Made by a program: the position numbers and the translations under genes
The notes under the pieces: generated by a model
The model's input: the letters and a program-made list of their open reading frames with translations, nothing else
Told to the model about the DNA's origin: nothing
The model's database searches: none
Shown: positions 36,572 to 45,959 of the stretch, in pieces
How positions within the stretch are numbered: position 1 is the first letter of the stretch
Layout: every line of letters starts with the position of its first letter
Assembly: GCA_963734015.1 (NCBI GenBank)
Contig: CAVTFG010000005.1
Span: 39,098-103,097, forward strand
From: JALZKA01 sp963734015
Lineage (GTDB): Bacteria; Actinomycetota; Thermoleophilia; Solirubrobacterales; 70-9
DNA length: 64,000 nt
Reading direction: 5' to 3'

Positions 36572-36705
36572 GCGACCTCCTCAGACGGGCCCCGATCCAT
36601 GGATAAGAGCGACTCTCCTTCCGGCCTTCGCTCGGCCGCCCGACATTATCCCAGAACCCAAACCTTGTCCACGCGGCGTCTACCCTTGGGGACCGGGAAA
36701 CCGAC

Positions 36706-37845
36706 GTGAGCAGCCTGCCGACCTCCGAGAGCATCGCCGCCGCCTGGTTGCGGGACGGACGGCGAGTCGTCGGCGCCACGCTCGTCGAGGCGATCGGCTC
36801 GGCGCCGCTCGACCCCGGTGCGCAGATGCTCGTCGACGACCGCACCAACATCGAAGGGTCGGTCACCGGCGGTTGCGTGGAGGGAGCCCTGGTGGAGGAG
36901 GCCCAGCGAATCCTCGGAGGCGGGTCGGCCAGGATCGTCACCTACGGCGTCTCCGACGAGGAGGCGGCGGGTGTCGGCCTGATGTGCGGCGGGACCGTGC
37001 GGGTCTTCGTCCACGAGCATCGGGGCGACGCGCTCGAGGCACTGGACGCGGTCGCCGGGGCGCGGGCCGCGGACGAACCGGTCGCCGTCGCGACCCTCCT
37101 GGACGGCGATCAGGCCGGCGCCAAGATGGCGATCCTGGGCGACCGGGAGGTCGGCGGGCTTGGCGTCACGGAGCTGCTCGATCGCTCGGTCCAGCGCGAC
37201 GCGCGGGGCCAGCTCGACGAGGGGATCTCCCGCCTCCGCCGCTACGGAGCCGGGGGCGAGGTGATGGGCGCCGACCTCGCCGTCTATATACAGGCGTTCT
37301 CGACGCAGCCGCGAATGGTGATCTTCGGCGCGATCGACTTTTCCGCGGAGATGGCGAAGGTCGCGAGCGAGATCGGCTACAGGGTCACGATCTGCGATGC
37401 CCGCGGGCCCTTCGTCAAGAGCCCGCGCTTCTCGCGGGCCGCGGAGGTCGTGGTGGACTGGCCCGACCGCTACCTCGAGGGCGAGGACCTCTCGGACCGC
37501 GACGTCGTCCTGGTCTTCACCCACGACGCGAAGTTCGACGAGCCGGCGTTGATCGGGGCGCTCGCCACCGACGCCGGCTACATCGGCGCCCTGGGTAGCC
37601 GCAAGACACAGGCAAGACGGGTGGAGCGGCTGCGCGACGCCGGCCTCGACGAGGAGGCGGTCGCCAGGATCCACGCGCCGTGTGGGCTCGACATCGGCGC
37701 TCGCACCCCGCCCGAAACGGTCATCTCGGTCCTGGCCGAGGTGATCGCGGTGCGCACGGGCCGCGCCGGCGAGAGCCTGCGGGACACAAGCGGCCCGATC
37801 CATCCGCAGGCCGCGCCCGCCGAGATCGCCATAGCGACGGCGTAA
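36706..37845 (+). CDS. XdhC/CoxI-family molybdenum cofactor maturation protein
   Basis: 379 residues starting at GTG 36706. The N-terminal domain has GATLVEAIGSAPLDPGAQM and IEGSVTGGCVEGALVEEA. The C-terminal Rossmann part shows RMVIFGAIDFSAEMAKVA, VVLVFTHDAKFDEPALIGAL and YIGALGSRKTQARRVERL, with the conserved CGLDIGARTPPETVIS. It inserts or matures the sulfurated molybdenum cofactor. It has no YHS domain, unlike the copy inside the cox operon. It is divergent from the membrane cassette, with a 134-base shared promoter region. Confidence 0.92.
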   Translation: MSSLPTSESIAAAWLRDGRRVVGATLVEAIGSAPLDPGAQMLVDDRTNIEGSVTGGCVEGALVEEAQRILGGGSARIVTYGVSDEEAAGVGLMCGGTVRVFVHEHRGDALEALDAVAGARAADEPVAVATLLDGDQAGAKMAILGDREVGGLGVTELLDRSVQRDARGQLDEGISRLRRYGAGGEVMGADLAVYIQAFSTQPRMVIFGAIDFSAEMAKVASEIGYRVTICDARGPFVKSPRFSRAAEVVVDWPDRYLEGEDLSDRDVVLVFTHDAKFDEPALIGALATDAGYIGALGSRKTQARRVERLRDAGLDEEAVARIHAPCGLDIGARTPPETVISVLAEVIAVRTGRAGESLRDTSGPIHPQAAPAEIAIATA

Positions 37846-37876
37846 TCCTCCGTTGACCGACTTCAGCGACCGCCCA

Positions 37877-38734
37877 ATGCCTGACGAGCGGCCCGGGGTC
37901 GCCGTGGTCACAGACAGCACCTCGTATCTGCCACGGTCGCTGGTCGACCGCTGGGCGATTCGCGAGGTCAGCTTGTATGTGGGCTGGGAAGGCGACCTAC
38001 GGCCAGAGCATCAGTACGACGACCTCGATGCCTTCTACGCCCGTCTGCGGGAGTCCCCGCTGCTGCCAACGACATCGCAGCCGTCGGTGGGCGACTTCGT
38101 GGCCTGCTTCGAGCCGCTTGTGGGGGCTGGGCGCGACGTCATCTCGATCCACCTCGCCAGCGGGCTGTCGGGGACCTGCGCGGCGGCGACCGAGGCGGCC
38201 CGAGCCCTGTCGGAGCATCCCGGGCGGGTGGAGGTGGTCGACAGCCAGACCGGCGCGGGCGGTTTGGGATGCCTCGCGATAGCTGCCGCGCGCGCGGCCG
38301 AGCAAGGCGCAGACCTGACCGGTGTCGTCGATGCGGTGCGCCACACCCGTGAGCGCCTCGAGATGTGGTTCTGCCTGGACACCCTGGAATACCTGCGCCG
38401 CGGTGGACGGATCGGGCGGGCGCAGGCGTTGCTGGGGACGGCGCTGAAAGTCAAGCCGATCCTGACCTTCGGCACCGAGATCACCCCCGTCGGCCGCGTC
38501 CGTACACGGCGTCGAGCGCTGGAGTTGATGTGCGGCTACCTGGATGAGCTGCACGACCGCGGCGCCACGGAATGGATCGTGCAGCACGCCCAGTCGCCGG
38601 AGGATGCGGAGCATCTGGTCGCCCACGGCACCGCCGTCTTCGGTGCCGAACCGCTGTTTCGCACGCAGGTGGGGGCGGTGCTCGGCACCCATCTCGGCTC
38701 CGGAGTGCTCGTCGGGGGAATCGTGGGCGCTTGA
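37877..38734 (+). CDS. DegV family fatty-acid-binding protein
   Basis: 285 residues from ATG 37877 (a TTG at 37853 would add 8; neither has a clear ribosome site). It opens with VAVVTDSTSYLPRSLVD and shows TTSQPSVGDFVACFE, ISIHLASGLSGT and LEYLRRGGRIGRAQALLG, the DegV fold that binds a fatty acid between two domains. Such proteins act as fatty acid donors (FakB-like) in some bacteria, but no kinase partner is nearby. Confidence 0.92.
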   Translation: MPDERPGVAVVTDSTSYLPRSLVDRWAIREVSLYVGWEGDLRPEHQYDDLDAFYARLRESPLLPTTSQPSVGDFVACFEPLVGAGRDVISIHLASGLSGTCAAATEAARALSEHPGRVEVVDSQTGAGGLGCLAIAAARAAEQGADLTGVVDAVRHTRERLEMWFCLDTLEYLRRGGRIGRAQALLGTALKVKPILTFGTEITPVGRVRTRRRALELMCGYLDELHDRGATEWIVQHAQSPEDAEHLVAHGTAVFGAEPLFRTQVGAVLGTHLGSGVLVGGIVGA

Positions 38735-38753
38735 GCGTGCTCGCCCCTGCGCG

Positions 38754-40625
38754 CTAGCCGCCGCAGGCGTTCGCCGAGTCGCCGGAGGACTCGAGGTGGC
38801 AGCGGTTCGAGCCGGTGCCACCCTCGTGGTGATCGGGGCCGGAGCCACCGGCCAGGCGGTCGTCGTCCGGGCCCCCGGAGAGCACGTCCCAGTCCCGTCC
38901 GCCAAACAGCAGGTCGTCGCCCTCGTCGCCGTAGGCCGTGTCGTCGCCGTCGCCCGCGTGGACCAGGTCGTCCCCCGCGTCCGCGAAGACGACGTCGGCG
39001 CCGCGACCCGCGATCACGACGTCACTGCCGCCGCCCGCGCAGATCACGTCGTCGCGCTTGGTCCCGTGGAGGAACTCGCCCTTCGCGGTGCCGCTGATCG
39101 TGCAGCCGCGCGGGCGGGCGTTGAACTCCTCGACGGCGATCACCGGCCGCAGGGCTCGCTTCATCTCCTTGGTCGCGAACGCGTTGCGCAGCACGTCGTC
39201 GCCCAGCGCGTTTGAGAGAGCGGCCATGATCATGCCCTGGTCGAGGGAGAGGTACGAGCCGGAGACGGTCCCGCTGTCGACGTTCACCGAGTCGAGAAAG
39301 CCCAGATCGGTGTAGAGGCCGTCGAAGTCCCGCTCCAGTGCGGACAGGTTCGCCCTGGTCGCGGCCGGCGCGTACCGCAGGCCGAGGAACGCGGCGTGCG
39401 GCGTGACGACGCCGTTGGTGTAGGCGCTCGGCGGCGGGTCGGGCACCGGGTCGCGGTCGGGGCAGCCCGGGAACCCGCGATCGATCAGGGTCGAGTCGTT
39501 GTTGGACGGATAGCCGTTCGGGTCCATGCCGAGGGCGTCCACCCCGTAGGTGCGATAGCCGCCCTCCGGCACGTTCGCGGGCGAGAAGCCCCAGTACCCG
39601 TACTGCGCCTCCTGGAGGCCGTGGTGGATCTGCCCCTCGACGGTGAGCGGATGGTTCGACCTCCAGCTCCCGGGCGCCCATTCGTCCTCCGGCAGGAACA
39701 GGGCGGGCATCAGCGCCTCGAACATGCTCCCGCCCCATGCCGGTGTGACCAGGGTGTCGTCGCCGGCGGAGTCCTTGTAGGGATAGGCGCCCTCGAACAC
39801 GCTCACGCCGTAGTAGTCGCGAGCGGACCCGAGGGGCTTGGTCTCCTGCCAGGGCCGGTCTTCGCAGGTGTCCGTGAAGCTCCGGAACGCCCCGAAATAC
39901 TGTTTGGGCGGAAGCTCGCCCTTGGCGATGCCGATGTAGCTCGCGATCCGGCTCTCGCTGACGATCGTGTCGTAGCAGCAGGCGACATTGCCGGTCCGGG
40001 GCTCATAGTGGAACATGATCTGGTTGCGTTCCGGGACGTAGTAGAAGCCGAAATCCATGCTGTCGTAGATCGCCTCGGTCCGGTCGGCCAGCTCCGGAAC
40101 GCTTCGGCTCACGACCGCGAGCCCGGTTGCGAGCCAGCCGTTGTCCACCGAGGACAGGCGGGGCTCGTGGGGTTCGCCGCTCGGCGGCCAGACGGTGATC
40201 TTCTCGCCGGTGCGGTGGTCGTACCAGTTGAAGAACTGGCCGCTCTCCGGGTGGCGCTCCATCCCCTCGAGCGTGGAGACGGTCCGCTCGAGACGGCTCA
40301 CCGCCTCTTCGTGATCGATGATTCCGAGCTCCTCCGCGCCGACCGTGCTCCACATGTAGGCGCCGATGTTCGTGGTCGAGGTCTGGACGGCGCGCTCGCC
40401 GTCCGTGGAGAGGATGTCGGTTGGCAGGCCCGAATCGGGATCGGTCATCGCCACCATGGACTCCCAGGTGTCGACGGCGTACCGGTGCAGCGTGTCGCTC
40501 GATGCCCCCGGCGCGTTCGCCGCGCCGCCGGCGAAGACGCCGAGCACGAGGCATCCGAGCGCGACCGCGGCCGACCCGGTTCGGCGCCGCGCATCGGTCC
40601 CACCTGTGACCGGCGAGCTCGGCAT
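38754..40625 (-). CDS. Exported glucoamylase-like (GH144-type) protein with C-terminal RTX repeats
   Basis: About 623 residues; the GTG at 40631 or ATG at 40625 start a signal peptide (VALGCLVLGVFAGGAANA). The catalytic part carries YAVDTWESMVAMTDPDSGLP, GYWGFSPANVPEGGYRTYGV and SYLSLDQGMIMAAL, matching the glycoamylase-like fold, family GH144 type. Residues about 515-600 form hemolysin-type calcium-binding repeats: GGGSDVVIAGRGADVV, GDGDDTAYGDEGDDLLFGG and PDDDRLAGGSGPD. The protein probably cleaves beta-glucan-like polymers outside the cell and is stabilised or attached by calcium. No type I secretion genes are adjacent, so Sec export is likely. Substrate is uncertain. Confidence 0.82.
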   Translation of the reverse strand: MPSSPVTGGTDARRRTGSAAVALGCLVLGVFAGGAANAPGASSDTLHRYAVDTWESMVAMTDPDSGLPTDILSTDGERAVQTSTTNIGAYMWSTVGAEELGIIDHEEAVSRLERTVSTLEGMERHPESGQFFNWYDHRTGEKITVWPPSGEPHEPRLSSVDNGWLATGLAVVSRSVPELADRTEAIYDSMDFGFYYVPERNQIMFHYEPRTGNVACCYDTIVSESRIASYIGIAKGELPPKQYFGAFRSFTDTCEDRPWQETKPLGSARDYYGVSVFEGAYPYKDSAGDDTLVTPAWGGSMFEALMPALFLPEDEWAPGSWRSNHPLTVEGQIHHGLQEAQYGYWGFSPANVPEGGYRTYGVDALGMDPNGYPSNNDSTLIDRGFPGCPDRDPVPDPPPSAYTNGVVTPHAAFLGLRYAPAATRANLSALERDFDGLYTDLGFLDSVNVDSGTVSGSYLSLDQGMIMAALSNALGDDVLRNAFATKEMKRALRPVIAVEEFNARPRGCTISGTAKGEFLHGTKRDDVICAGGGSDVVIAGRGADVVFADAGDDLVHAGDGDDTAYGDEGDDLLFGGRDWDVLSGGPDDDRLAGGSGPDHHEGGTGSNRCHLESSGDSANACGG

Positions 40626-40729
40626 CACCACCTACCCTTCCCTGACTTTCAACTTTTCTAACGCGAAACTGTGCAGATTGCCGAAGAAAGTGGCGTGTGC
40701 CCGCGGCCTACGCGGTGACTGCGCCGTGA

Positions 40730-42172
40730 TCACTCATCGAGGAGCACGGTCGCGCGTTCGCGAAGCAGGGACACCGCGTCCGCTTGCTCCACCCGCTCCG
40801 GACCGGAGGCGCGGAACGTCGACACGGTGAACAGGGGCGGTACGCGCTCGGTGCTGACGAGCTCGAATCCCTCCGGCGGCGGGTTGATCTCGGAAGTCGT
40901 GCTGATCGCGACGATCTCATCGACGACGGCTCCGTCGCGGGCGACGGGCCCGACGAAACGGGTCGCGTCGAGGTAGTAGAGGAGCGGGTCATCGCCGTTC
41001 TGCGGCACCGCGATCAGCCGGGTGCCCGCGGGCGCGCCGGCCGCGTCGGCCGCGCTTCGCCAATCCTCGCGCTGCATCTCCGCACTGACGTTGGTCGCGA
41101 TCAGGCTCGCTGCGAACAGCGCGCTCATGCCGATCGCTCCGATCAGCCCCGCTCGCGCAGCGCGCTCGGAGGAGAAGCCGAGCGCAGCGATCATCAGGGC
41201 CGGGACGACCCCGGCCATCACGTTCCGGGGCTTCAGGAAGTCGAGGCCGACAAGGGCGGCCAGCGCCGGAACCCCGATCGCCGCGACCAGGATCGCGCCC
41301 ATCCAGAGGCCGGCCTCCCGCTCGTGAGGCGGGCCTCTGCTCAGCAGCACGACGGCGCCCGCGAACAGGACCAACCCCGCCAATCCGGCCCCGACCTGCA
41401 CCGCGTCGACCTTGCTGCTCGCCGACAGCGGGTCGGGCTCCTCGCCGGCGACGTAGTCGACCCCGACCTCGGCGACCCGGCTCGCCAAGGACAGGTCGGT
41501 GTACCCATCCCGGCGATCCTCTCCTTGCTGACCCAACGCGACCAGGCCCAGTGCCAGGACGACGGCGCTGAGGCCGCCGCAGGCGAAAACGACAGCGCGA
41601 TTCCTGCTTGCGAGGAGGAGCAGGATCGCTTGCGGCGCGATCAGGAAGATCGCGAAGTAGTGCGAGCAGAGCGCGAGCGCGGAGAAGGCGGCCCACAGGG
41701 CGAGAGACATGGGCTCGGGGCGTCGCATGCCCCGGGCGAAGTAGATCATCGCCACCGTCACCAGGAGCGCCATCAGGATGTACGACCGCGCCTCCTGGCT
41801 GTACCAGACGAGGATCGGATTGAGTGCGACAAGCGCTGCCCCGATCAGGCCGGTCCGGGTCGACGCGAGCTCACGCCCGAGCAGGAAGGCAGCCGGGATC
41901 ATCAGCGTTCCGATCAGTGCGGAGAGCGAGCGCAACCCGACTTCGCCCAGGCCGAACGGCTGTGCCCAGAGCCAGGCGAGCGCGTAGTAGAGCGGCGGGC
42001 TGCGCTCGCCCTCCATGACCTGATCCATCGCCGCGCCGAAGCCTCCGTCGAGAACCCGCCCGGCGGTCACTGCCTCGTCGTGATGGAAGCTCTGCAGATC
42101 GAGCGTCGCGAAGCGGGCGACGGCGCCGACGAGGACTAGACCTGCCAGCAAATAGGTCTGGCGCGAAGTCAC
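40730..42172 (-). CDS. GT39-like membrane glycosyltransferase (ArnT/PMT superfamily)
   Basis: 480 residues with about 11 hydrophobic segments. The first extracytoplasmic loop carries FHHDEAVTAGRVL, the catalytic Asp-Glu region of GT-C enzymes, and ILVWYSQEARSYILMALLVT follows the family pattern. The soluble C-terminal end is about 100 residues. It probably transfers a sugar from a polyprenyl phosphate donor. It starts at GTG 42172 with a divergent exported protein gene at 42286. Confidence 0.85.
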   Translation of the reverse strand: MTSRQTYLLAGLVLVGAVARFATLDLQSFHHDEAVTAGRVLDGGFGAAMDQVMEGERSPPLYYALAWLWAQPFGLGEVGLRSLSALIGTLMIPAAFLLGRELASTRTGLIGAALVALNPILVWYSQEARSYILMALLVTVAMIYFARGMRRPEPMSLALWAAFSALALCSHYFAIFLIAPQAILLLLASRNRAVVFACGGLSAVVLALGLVALGQQGEDRRDGYTDLSLASRVAEVGVDYVAGEEPDPLSASSKVDAVQVGAGLAGLVLFAGAVVLLSRGPPHEREAGLWMGAILVAAIGVPALAALVGLDFLKPRNVMAGVVPALMIAALGFSSERAARAGLIGAIGMSALFAASLIATNVSAEMQREDWRSAADAAGAPAGTRLIAVPQNGDDPLLYYLDATRFVGPVARDGAVVDEIVAISTTSEINPPPEGFELVSTERVPPLFTVSTFRASGPERVEQADAVSLLRERATVLLDE

Positions 42173-42285
42173 ATGCGCGGGGAGCGTAGACGCCCGGAAG
42201 GCGGTCGCCGGTCGGGTTCGGCAAACGGCCCGAGGATCGCGCCCAGGCTAAGGCCATCGCCAGATGCGGCCGACACTAAGGGGAC

Positions 42286-43503
42286 ATGGACGCAGGTCGA
42301 CGACGAGATTGGAGCCGGCTGGCCGCGGCCTTCGCTGTGCTCGCCACCGCTGGGATCGGCGCGCTCACCGCCAACGCGGGATCCGCCGGAGAGCAGAAGA
42401 TCAGGGTCTCCTACAGCGGGTTCAACGCCGAACGCGTCAAGACGATCCCGATCGCCAAGACCTCCGGCCGCAAGCCAAGAGTGGCGATGTCGCTTCCGCC
42501 CACGAAGGTCGGACCGATCGGCCGCGACTCCGGGGTTTGGGCCGGAGCGGAGATCGAGGTCTCGGTCACCTGCCTCGAACCGATGCCTCAATGCGTGGGC
42601 AAGATCTATCACTACAGCCCGCGCGTCAGGGCCCAGCTGGTGCTCGCCGGCGGTCCACGGGCGGCGGGGGCCAACAACACCACGCCGATCTCCAAGCCCC
42701 GGGTCCTCCAGTGCTCACAGGACCTTCCCAACCGGAACCACCACTGCGTGCTGACGGTCGAGGGCTTCCGGCTGCTCGAGCGGGAGGGTGAGGCCGGATG
42801 CGCGCGGTGCCACGTGAACCTTGTCGTCAGCGCCTTTCACCCGCAGGCGAAGAACGGGCAGGTCATCGTCGTCGGAGCCGATGCGGAGCGGGAGATCGCG
42901 CAGAACAAGGGGATGCTGAACGCCGCGGTGTTCGATCCCGGCCCCAAGCCGGCCGCCAACCGAGCGCGGTCGCGGCGGCCGTCGAGGCGCAAGGTCGGGG
43001 TGGGCGGACAAGGGGGTCAGGGCCCCAAGCAGGTGATCTATTCGCGACGCCTGGGTGAGCTCCGGGCCGGCGAGCAACTGGTCGTTCGGGCCAAGGCCGT
43101 GCAGAAGATCAAGCATCTCGACTACAACGTCCTGATGCAGTCACAGCTCGTTCTGTCCGAGAAGCCGGGCTCCGTCAGCCGCCGCGGAAATCCGGGCAAG
43201 ATCGCGAGCCTCGACGGGGCGATCGCGGCCCAGAACGGCTTCAACTGCACCCAGGGCGCGAGCGGGCACAGCGATCCATGCGTGATCCGCAAGCTGGGAG
43301 TGGTCAGGATCTTCAAGGACTCGCGCACCAGGCCCGAGCAGGGTGAGGGGGCGTTCGTCCCGCTGTACGTGAATCTGGTCGTCCAGAACCGCGAGATCTC
43401 CGCCGGCCGCGGGAGCAAGCACCGCCCCGGTGACGCCGCCAAGATCGCGAGGAAGGCCGGCTTTCTCGAGATCGAGCGCTACGGCCCCGAGTTCCGCCGG
43501 TAG
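42286..43503 (+). CDS. Exported protein of unknown function, cysteine-containing
   Basis: 405 residues. N-terminal signal peptide (SRLAAAFAVLATAGIGALTA). The mature region contains several paired cysteines (EVSVTCLEPMPQCVGKIYH, LQCSQDLPNRNHHCVL, EAGCARCHVN) that may form disulfides or bind a metal, and a second half with DYNVLMQSQLVLSEKPGS and GAFVPLYVNLVVQNREI that appears to repeat the first fold. Function unknown; the two halves suggest a two-domain extracellular protein. Similar proteins occur in Solirubrobacterales. Confidence 0.75.
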   Translation: MDAGRRRDWSRLAAAFAVLATAGIGALTANAGSAGEQKIRVSYSGFNAERVKTIPIAKTSGRKPRVAMSLPPTKVGPIGRDSGVWAGAEIEVSVTCLEPMPQCVGKIYHYSPRVRAQLVLAGGPRAAGANNTTPISKPRVLQCSQDLPNRNHHCVLTVEGFRLLEREGEAGCARCHVNLVVSAFHPQAKNGQVIVVGADAEREIAQNKGMLNAAVFDPGPKPAANRARSRRPSRRKVGVGGQGGQGPKQVIYSRRLGELRAGEQLVVRAKAVQKIKHLDYNVLMQSQLVLSEKPGSVSRRGNPGKIASLDGAIAAQNGFNCTQGASGHSDPCVIRKLGVVRIFKDSRTRPEQGEGAFVPLYVNLVVQNREISAGRGSKHRPGDAAKIARKAGFLEIERYGPEFRR

Positions 43504-43533
43504 ACCTCGGCGGCAGAGCTCGCTCCCAATCGA

Positions 43534-43914
43534 CTAGGGCGCCGGCGGCGCGAGGACTCGGACGCTGTCCCCCTTGCAGCGCTTGGTCCGGCGGACCTTG
43601 GCCTTCACGTCCTGATAGCCGCTTCGTTTGGATCGCGTAGCCCAAGCGTTCCCCGGCAAGCTGGTCAGGTCCCAATCGAGCAGCACAGTGCTGCCGTTCG
43701 GGCGAATCCCGAGCAGCCTCACCGGGCGCGAGCTGCAACGAAAGCCACGCGTCAAGAGCCGCCCACTGTCAACCCAATAACCGCCCCCGACGGCAGTTGA
43801 GCTATCGAGTGTGAGCTCGGTCGGAACGCGCGCAAGCGCGGTGCCGCTGCTCGCCCCCAGCAAGAGTGCGCTCGCGGCCGCCAAAATGGCCACCAGAACC
43901 AGGTTGCGCCTCAT
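43534..43914 (-). CDS. Small exported protein, unknown
   Basis: 126 residues. A signal peptide (MRRNLVLVAILAAASALLLG) ends near TALA. The rest has two cysteines (GFRCSSRPVRLLG, RTKRCKGDSVRVL) and a Trp-rich middle (LDWDLTSLPGNAWA). No family recognised. It is convergent with the preceding exported protein gene. Confidence 0.65.
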   Translation of the reverse strand: MRRNLVLVAILAAASALLLGASSGTALARVPTELTLDSSTAVGGGYWVDSGRLLTRGFRCSSRPVRLLGIRPNGSTVLLDWDLTSLPGNAWATRSKRSGYQDVKAKVRRTKRCKGDSVRVLAPPAP

Positions 43915-44085
43915 GCGGAGACCCGCTCTCGCGAGCGGCTTTCGCAACGCAACGCGCGCGTCTGGCGTTCCGACATCGGCGTTCCTCCCCTTGTCGCCTA
44001 TCCCCAGACCCCCGGGGTGGCGTGATTCCGATGCTAGACCCCCGGTTTGCACCCGGCGTAACCCGGTCCAGGCTGTGCCTTGAAC

Positions 44086-44361
44086 CTAGAGCCCGGTCAC
44101 CTCGCCGTACTCGTCCCGCTGCCAGGCCGCCGTGGCGCGCTCCAACAACTCCAGCCGGGGGATGCCGGTGACCACCGAGTAAGCGTCGAGGATCGCGTCG
44201 ATGAGCTGATCGGAGGGCAGCGCTTGGCCGGTCTCCAGGCGGGAGACGGTCGCCGTGCTCGACCCCGCCCGGTCGGCGATCTCCCGCTGGGTCGCGCCGG
44301 CGTCCTCACGCGCATCGCGCAAGACGGGGCCCGCGTAGTCGAGCAAGCGTCCCGTTGGCAC
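44086..44361 (-). CDS. XRE-type helix-turn-helix regulator
   Basis: 91 residues with a Cro/C1-type HTH: LRDAREDAGATQREIADRAG followed by STATVSRLETGQALPS. It starts at a GTG at 44361. The C-terminal tail (RATAAWQRDEYGEV) might form an oligomerisation helix. No obvious target gene is coupled; the RibD-domain gene at 44466 and the alpha/beta hydrolase are candidates. Confidence 0.85.
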   Translation of the reverse strand: MPTGRLLDYAGPVLRDAREDAGATQREIADRAGSSTATVSRLETGQALPSDQLIDAILDAYSVVTGIPRLELLERATAAWQRDEYGEVTGL

Positions 44362-44465
44362 AGCCTGATCAGCTTACGCCTCCTCGTTAGGCGCCCCGCA
44401 GTGGAACGCGACGCGGGAGACGCGTCGCTTGAGTCGACGCAAAATGGGCGCGTTGCCCGGCGCGG

Positions 44466-44999
44466 TCAGGACGCTGGGTGGTACGTGAGGAGCACGACCC
44501 CGGAGTCGAACCGCTTCACGTCGTCGAGCTCGAGTCGCACCGTTCCCCGGTCGCCGAGCACGTGGACGTTGCCTTCCCCCCAGACGAGCGGGTTCAGGTA
44601 GACCTCGAACTCGTCGATCAGGCTCTTTTCTGCGAGCGCGTACGCGAACTCGCCGCTTCCGTGCATGAACAGGTCACCGTCGACCTCGCCTTTCAGGTTC
44701 GGGATCGAGTCCTCGATGTCGCCCGCAAGCAGGGTTGCGTTCCACTCGAGATCGCCGGAGAGGGTCTTCGACCCGACGTACTTCGGCATCGGGTTGACCA
44801 TGTCCGCCCACTTGCCCGACTCGCTCGGCCAATACCCCGCCAGCCCCTCGTAGGTCTGGCGGCCCAGGACCAGCCCGGCGGACCTCGCCTGACGCTCGAA
44901 CGAATACTCGGCGTGGTCTCCGCCCTCCTGCACCCACTCGCCGACGGGGTCGATCACGCCGTCGACGGTGGCCTGCGTTGTCGCGATCAGCTTTCCCAT
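44466..44999 (-). CDS. Dihydrofolate reductase / RibD C-terminal domain family protein
   Basis: 177 residues starting at ATG 44999 with AAGGAGA just upstream. It begins GKLIATTQATVDGVI and has LVLGRQTYEGLAGYWP and DLFMHGSGEFAYALAEKSL. This is the RibD_C/DHFR-like fold, found in many actinobacterial reductases of unknown substrate. It diverges from the alpha/beta hydrolase gene. Confidence 0.88.
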   Translation of the reverse strand: MGKLIATTQATVDGVIDPVGEWVQEGGDHAEYSFERQARSAGLVLGRQTYEGLAGYWPSESGKWADMVNPMPKYVGSKTLSGDLEWNATLLAGDIEDSIPNLKGEVDGDLFMHGSGEFAYALAEKSLIDEFEVYLNPLVWGEGNVHVLGDRGTVRLELDDVKRFDSGVVLLTYHPAS

Positions 45000-45132
45000 C
45001 TCAGATCTCCTTTTCTCGCAGGCGCTCCCGCTGAGCACCCTCTACCCATGAGACAACCGCCGAGGCGCGGATTCATCGGCCCGAGACGGCTGGCCCGACG
45101 CGCCCGTCTCGGCCGCGTCGGGTTGACTACCG

Positions 45133-45933
45133 ATGCACGCCAATCCGAAAGACTCGACCGCGATGTCACGCCAACTCATGATTCCTGCCGCAGACACTCG
45201 GCTCTACGCCGTCGACGCCCCGGGCGGCACGCCTGCCCTGCTCTTCCTCAGCGGCGGCTTCGGCACCGTGCAGAATTGGAGCCGCGTCATCCGCAGTCTC
45301 GACGGGGAGTACCGCACGGTGCGGTTCGACGCGCGGGCCCGCGGGAAGTCGGGCAGATCGGCCGACTACTCCGTACGGGCGGCCGTCGACGACATCGGAC
45401 GGGTCATCGACGCGACCGGTATCGAACGCCCGATCCTCGTCGGGTGGTCTCACGGCGCCACGGTCGCGGTGCGATACGCGGCTCAGCACCCCGGGCGGGT
45501 CGGCGGCCTGGTGCTCATCGACGGTGCTTACCCGATCGCCATGCTCGACGAGGCCGGAAAGGAGAAGGTCCACAGCCAGTTCCGTCGGTTGGGGTGGATC
45601 ATGCGCATCCTGGCAGCGCTCGGCCGCTCGGCCCGGATGTCTCCCGCCGAGTCCGCGAACGTCGTGATCGAGATGGACGCCGTCAACGGCGAACTCGGAC
45701 CCGACTTCGCGGCGCTGGAATGCCCGACCGTGTTCGTGGTTGGCACCGGAGCCCACTCGGGCGCCACCGAGGACGAGATGCGCACGGTGCGCGCTGCTGC
45801 CGCCGACGCCGAAGAGAGCAACAAGCGCGTCTCCGTATTCGCAACCACGCCCCACAAGCACACGCAGATCCTCAACAAGGCCCCCGACACCGTGGTCGCC
45901 GCGATCGAGGACGTCATCCACGAGTCTTCCTGA
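45133..45933 (+). CDS. Alpha/beta hydrolase
   Basis: About 266 residues (a shorter start at ATG 45163 is possible). The oxyanion region is LLFLSGGFGTVQNW; the nucleophile elbow reads VGWSHGATVAVRYAAQ with Ser in GWSHG; VVGTGAHSG lies near the late acid and a C-terminal His is in TPHKHTQIL. It hydrolyses an ester, amide or epoxide-like substrate that cannot be named here. Confidence 0.87.
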   Translation: MHANPKDSTAMSRQLMIPAADTRLYAVDAPGGTPALLFLSGGFGTVQNWSRVIRSLDGEYRTVRFDARARGKSGRSADYSVRAAVDDIGRVIDATGIERPILVGWSHGATVAVRYAAQHPGRVGGLVLIDGAYPIAMLDEAGKEKVHSQFRRLGWIMRILAALGRSARMSPAESANVVIEMDAVNGELGPDFAALECPTVFVVGTGAHSGATEDEMRTVRAAAADAEESNKRVSVFATTPHKHTQILNKAPDTVVAAIEDVIHESS

Positions 45934-45959
45934 CCTAGCCGCTTCTCATCCGGAGGGGC

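Noticed and set aside
38880..39060. Repeats in the end of the glucoamylase-like gene as a CRISPR or DNA repeat array
   Set aside because: They are imperfect coding repeats of a calcium-binding motif, with no regular spacers.
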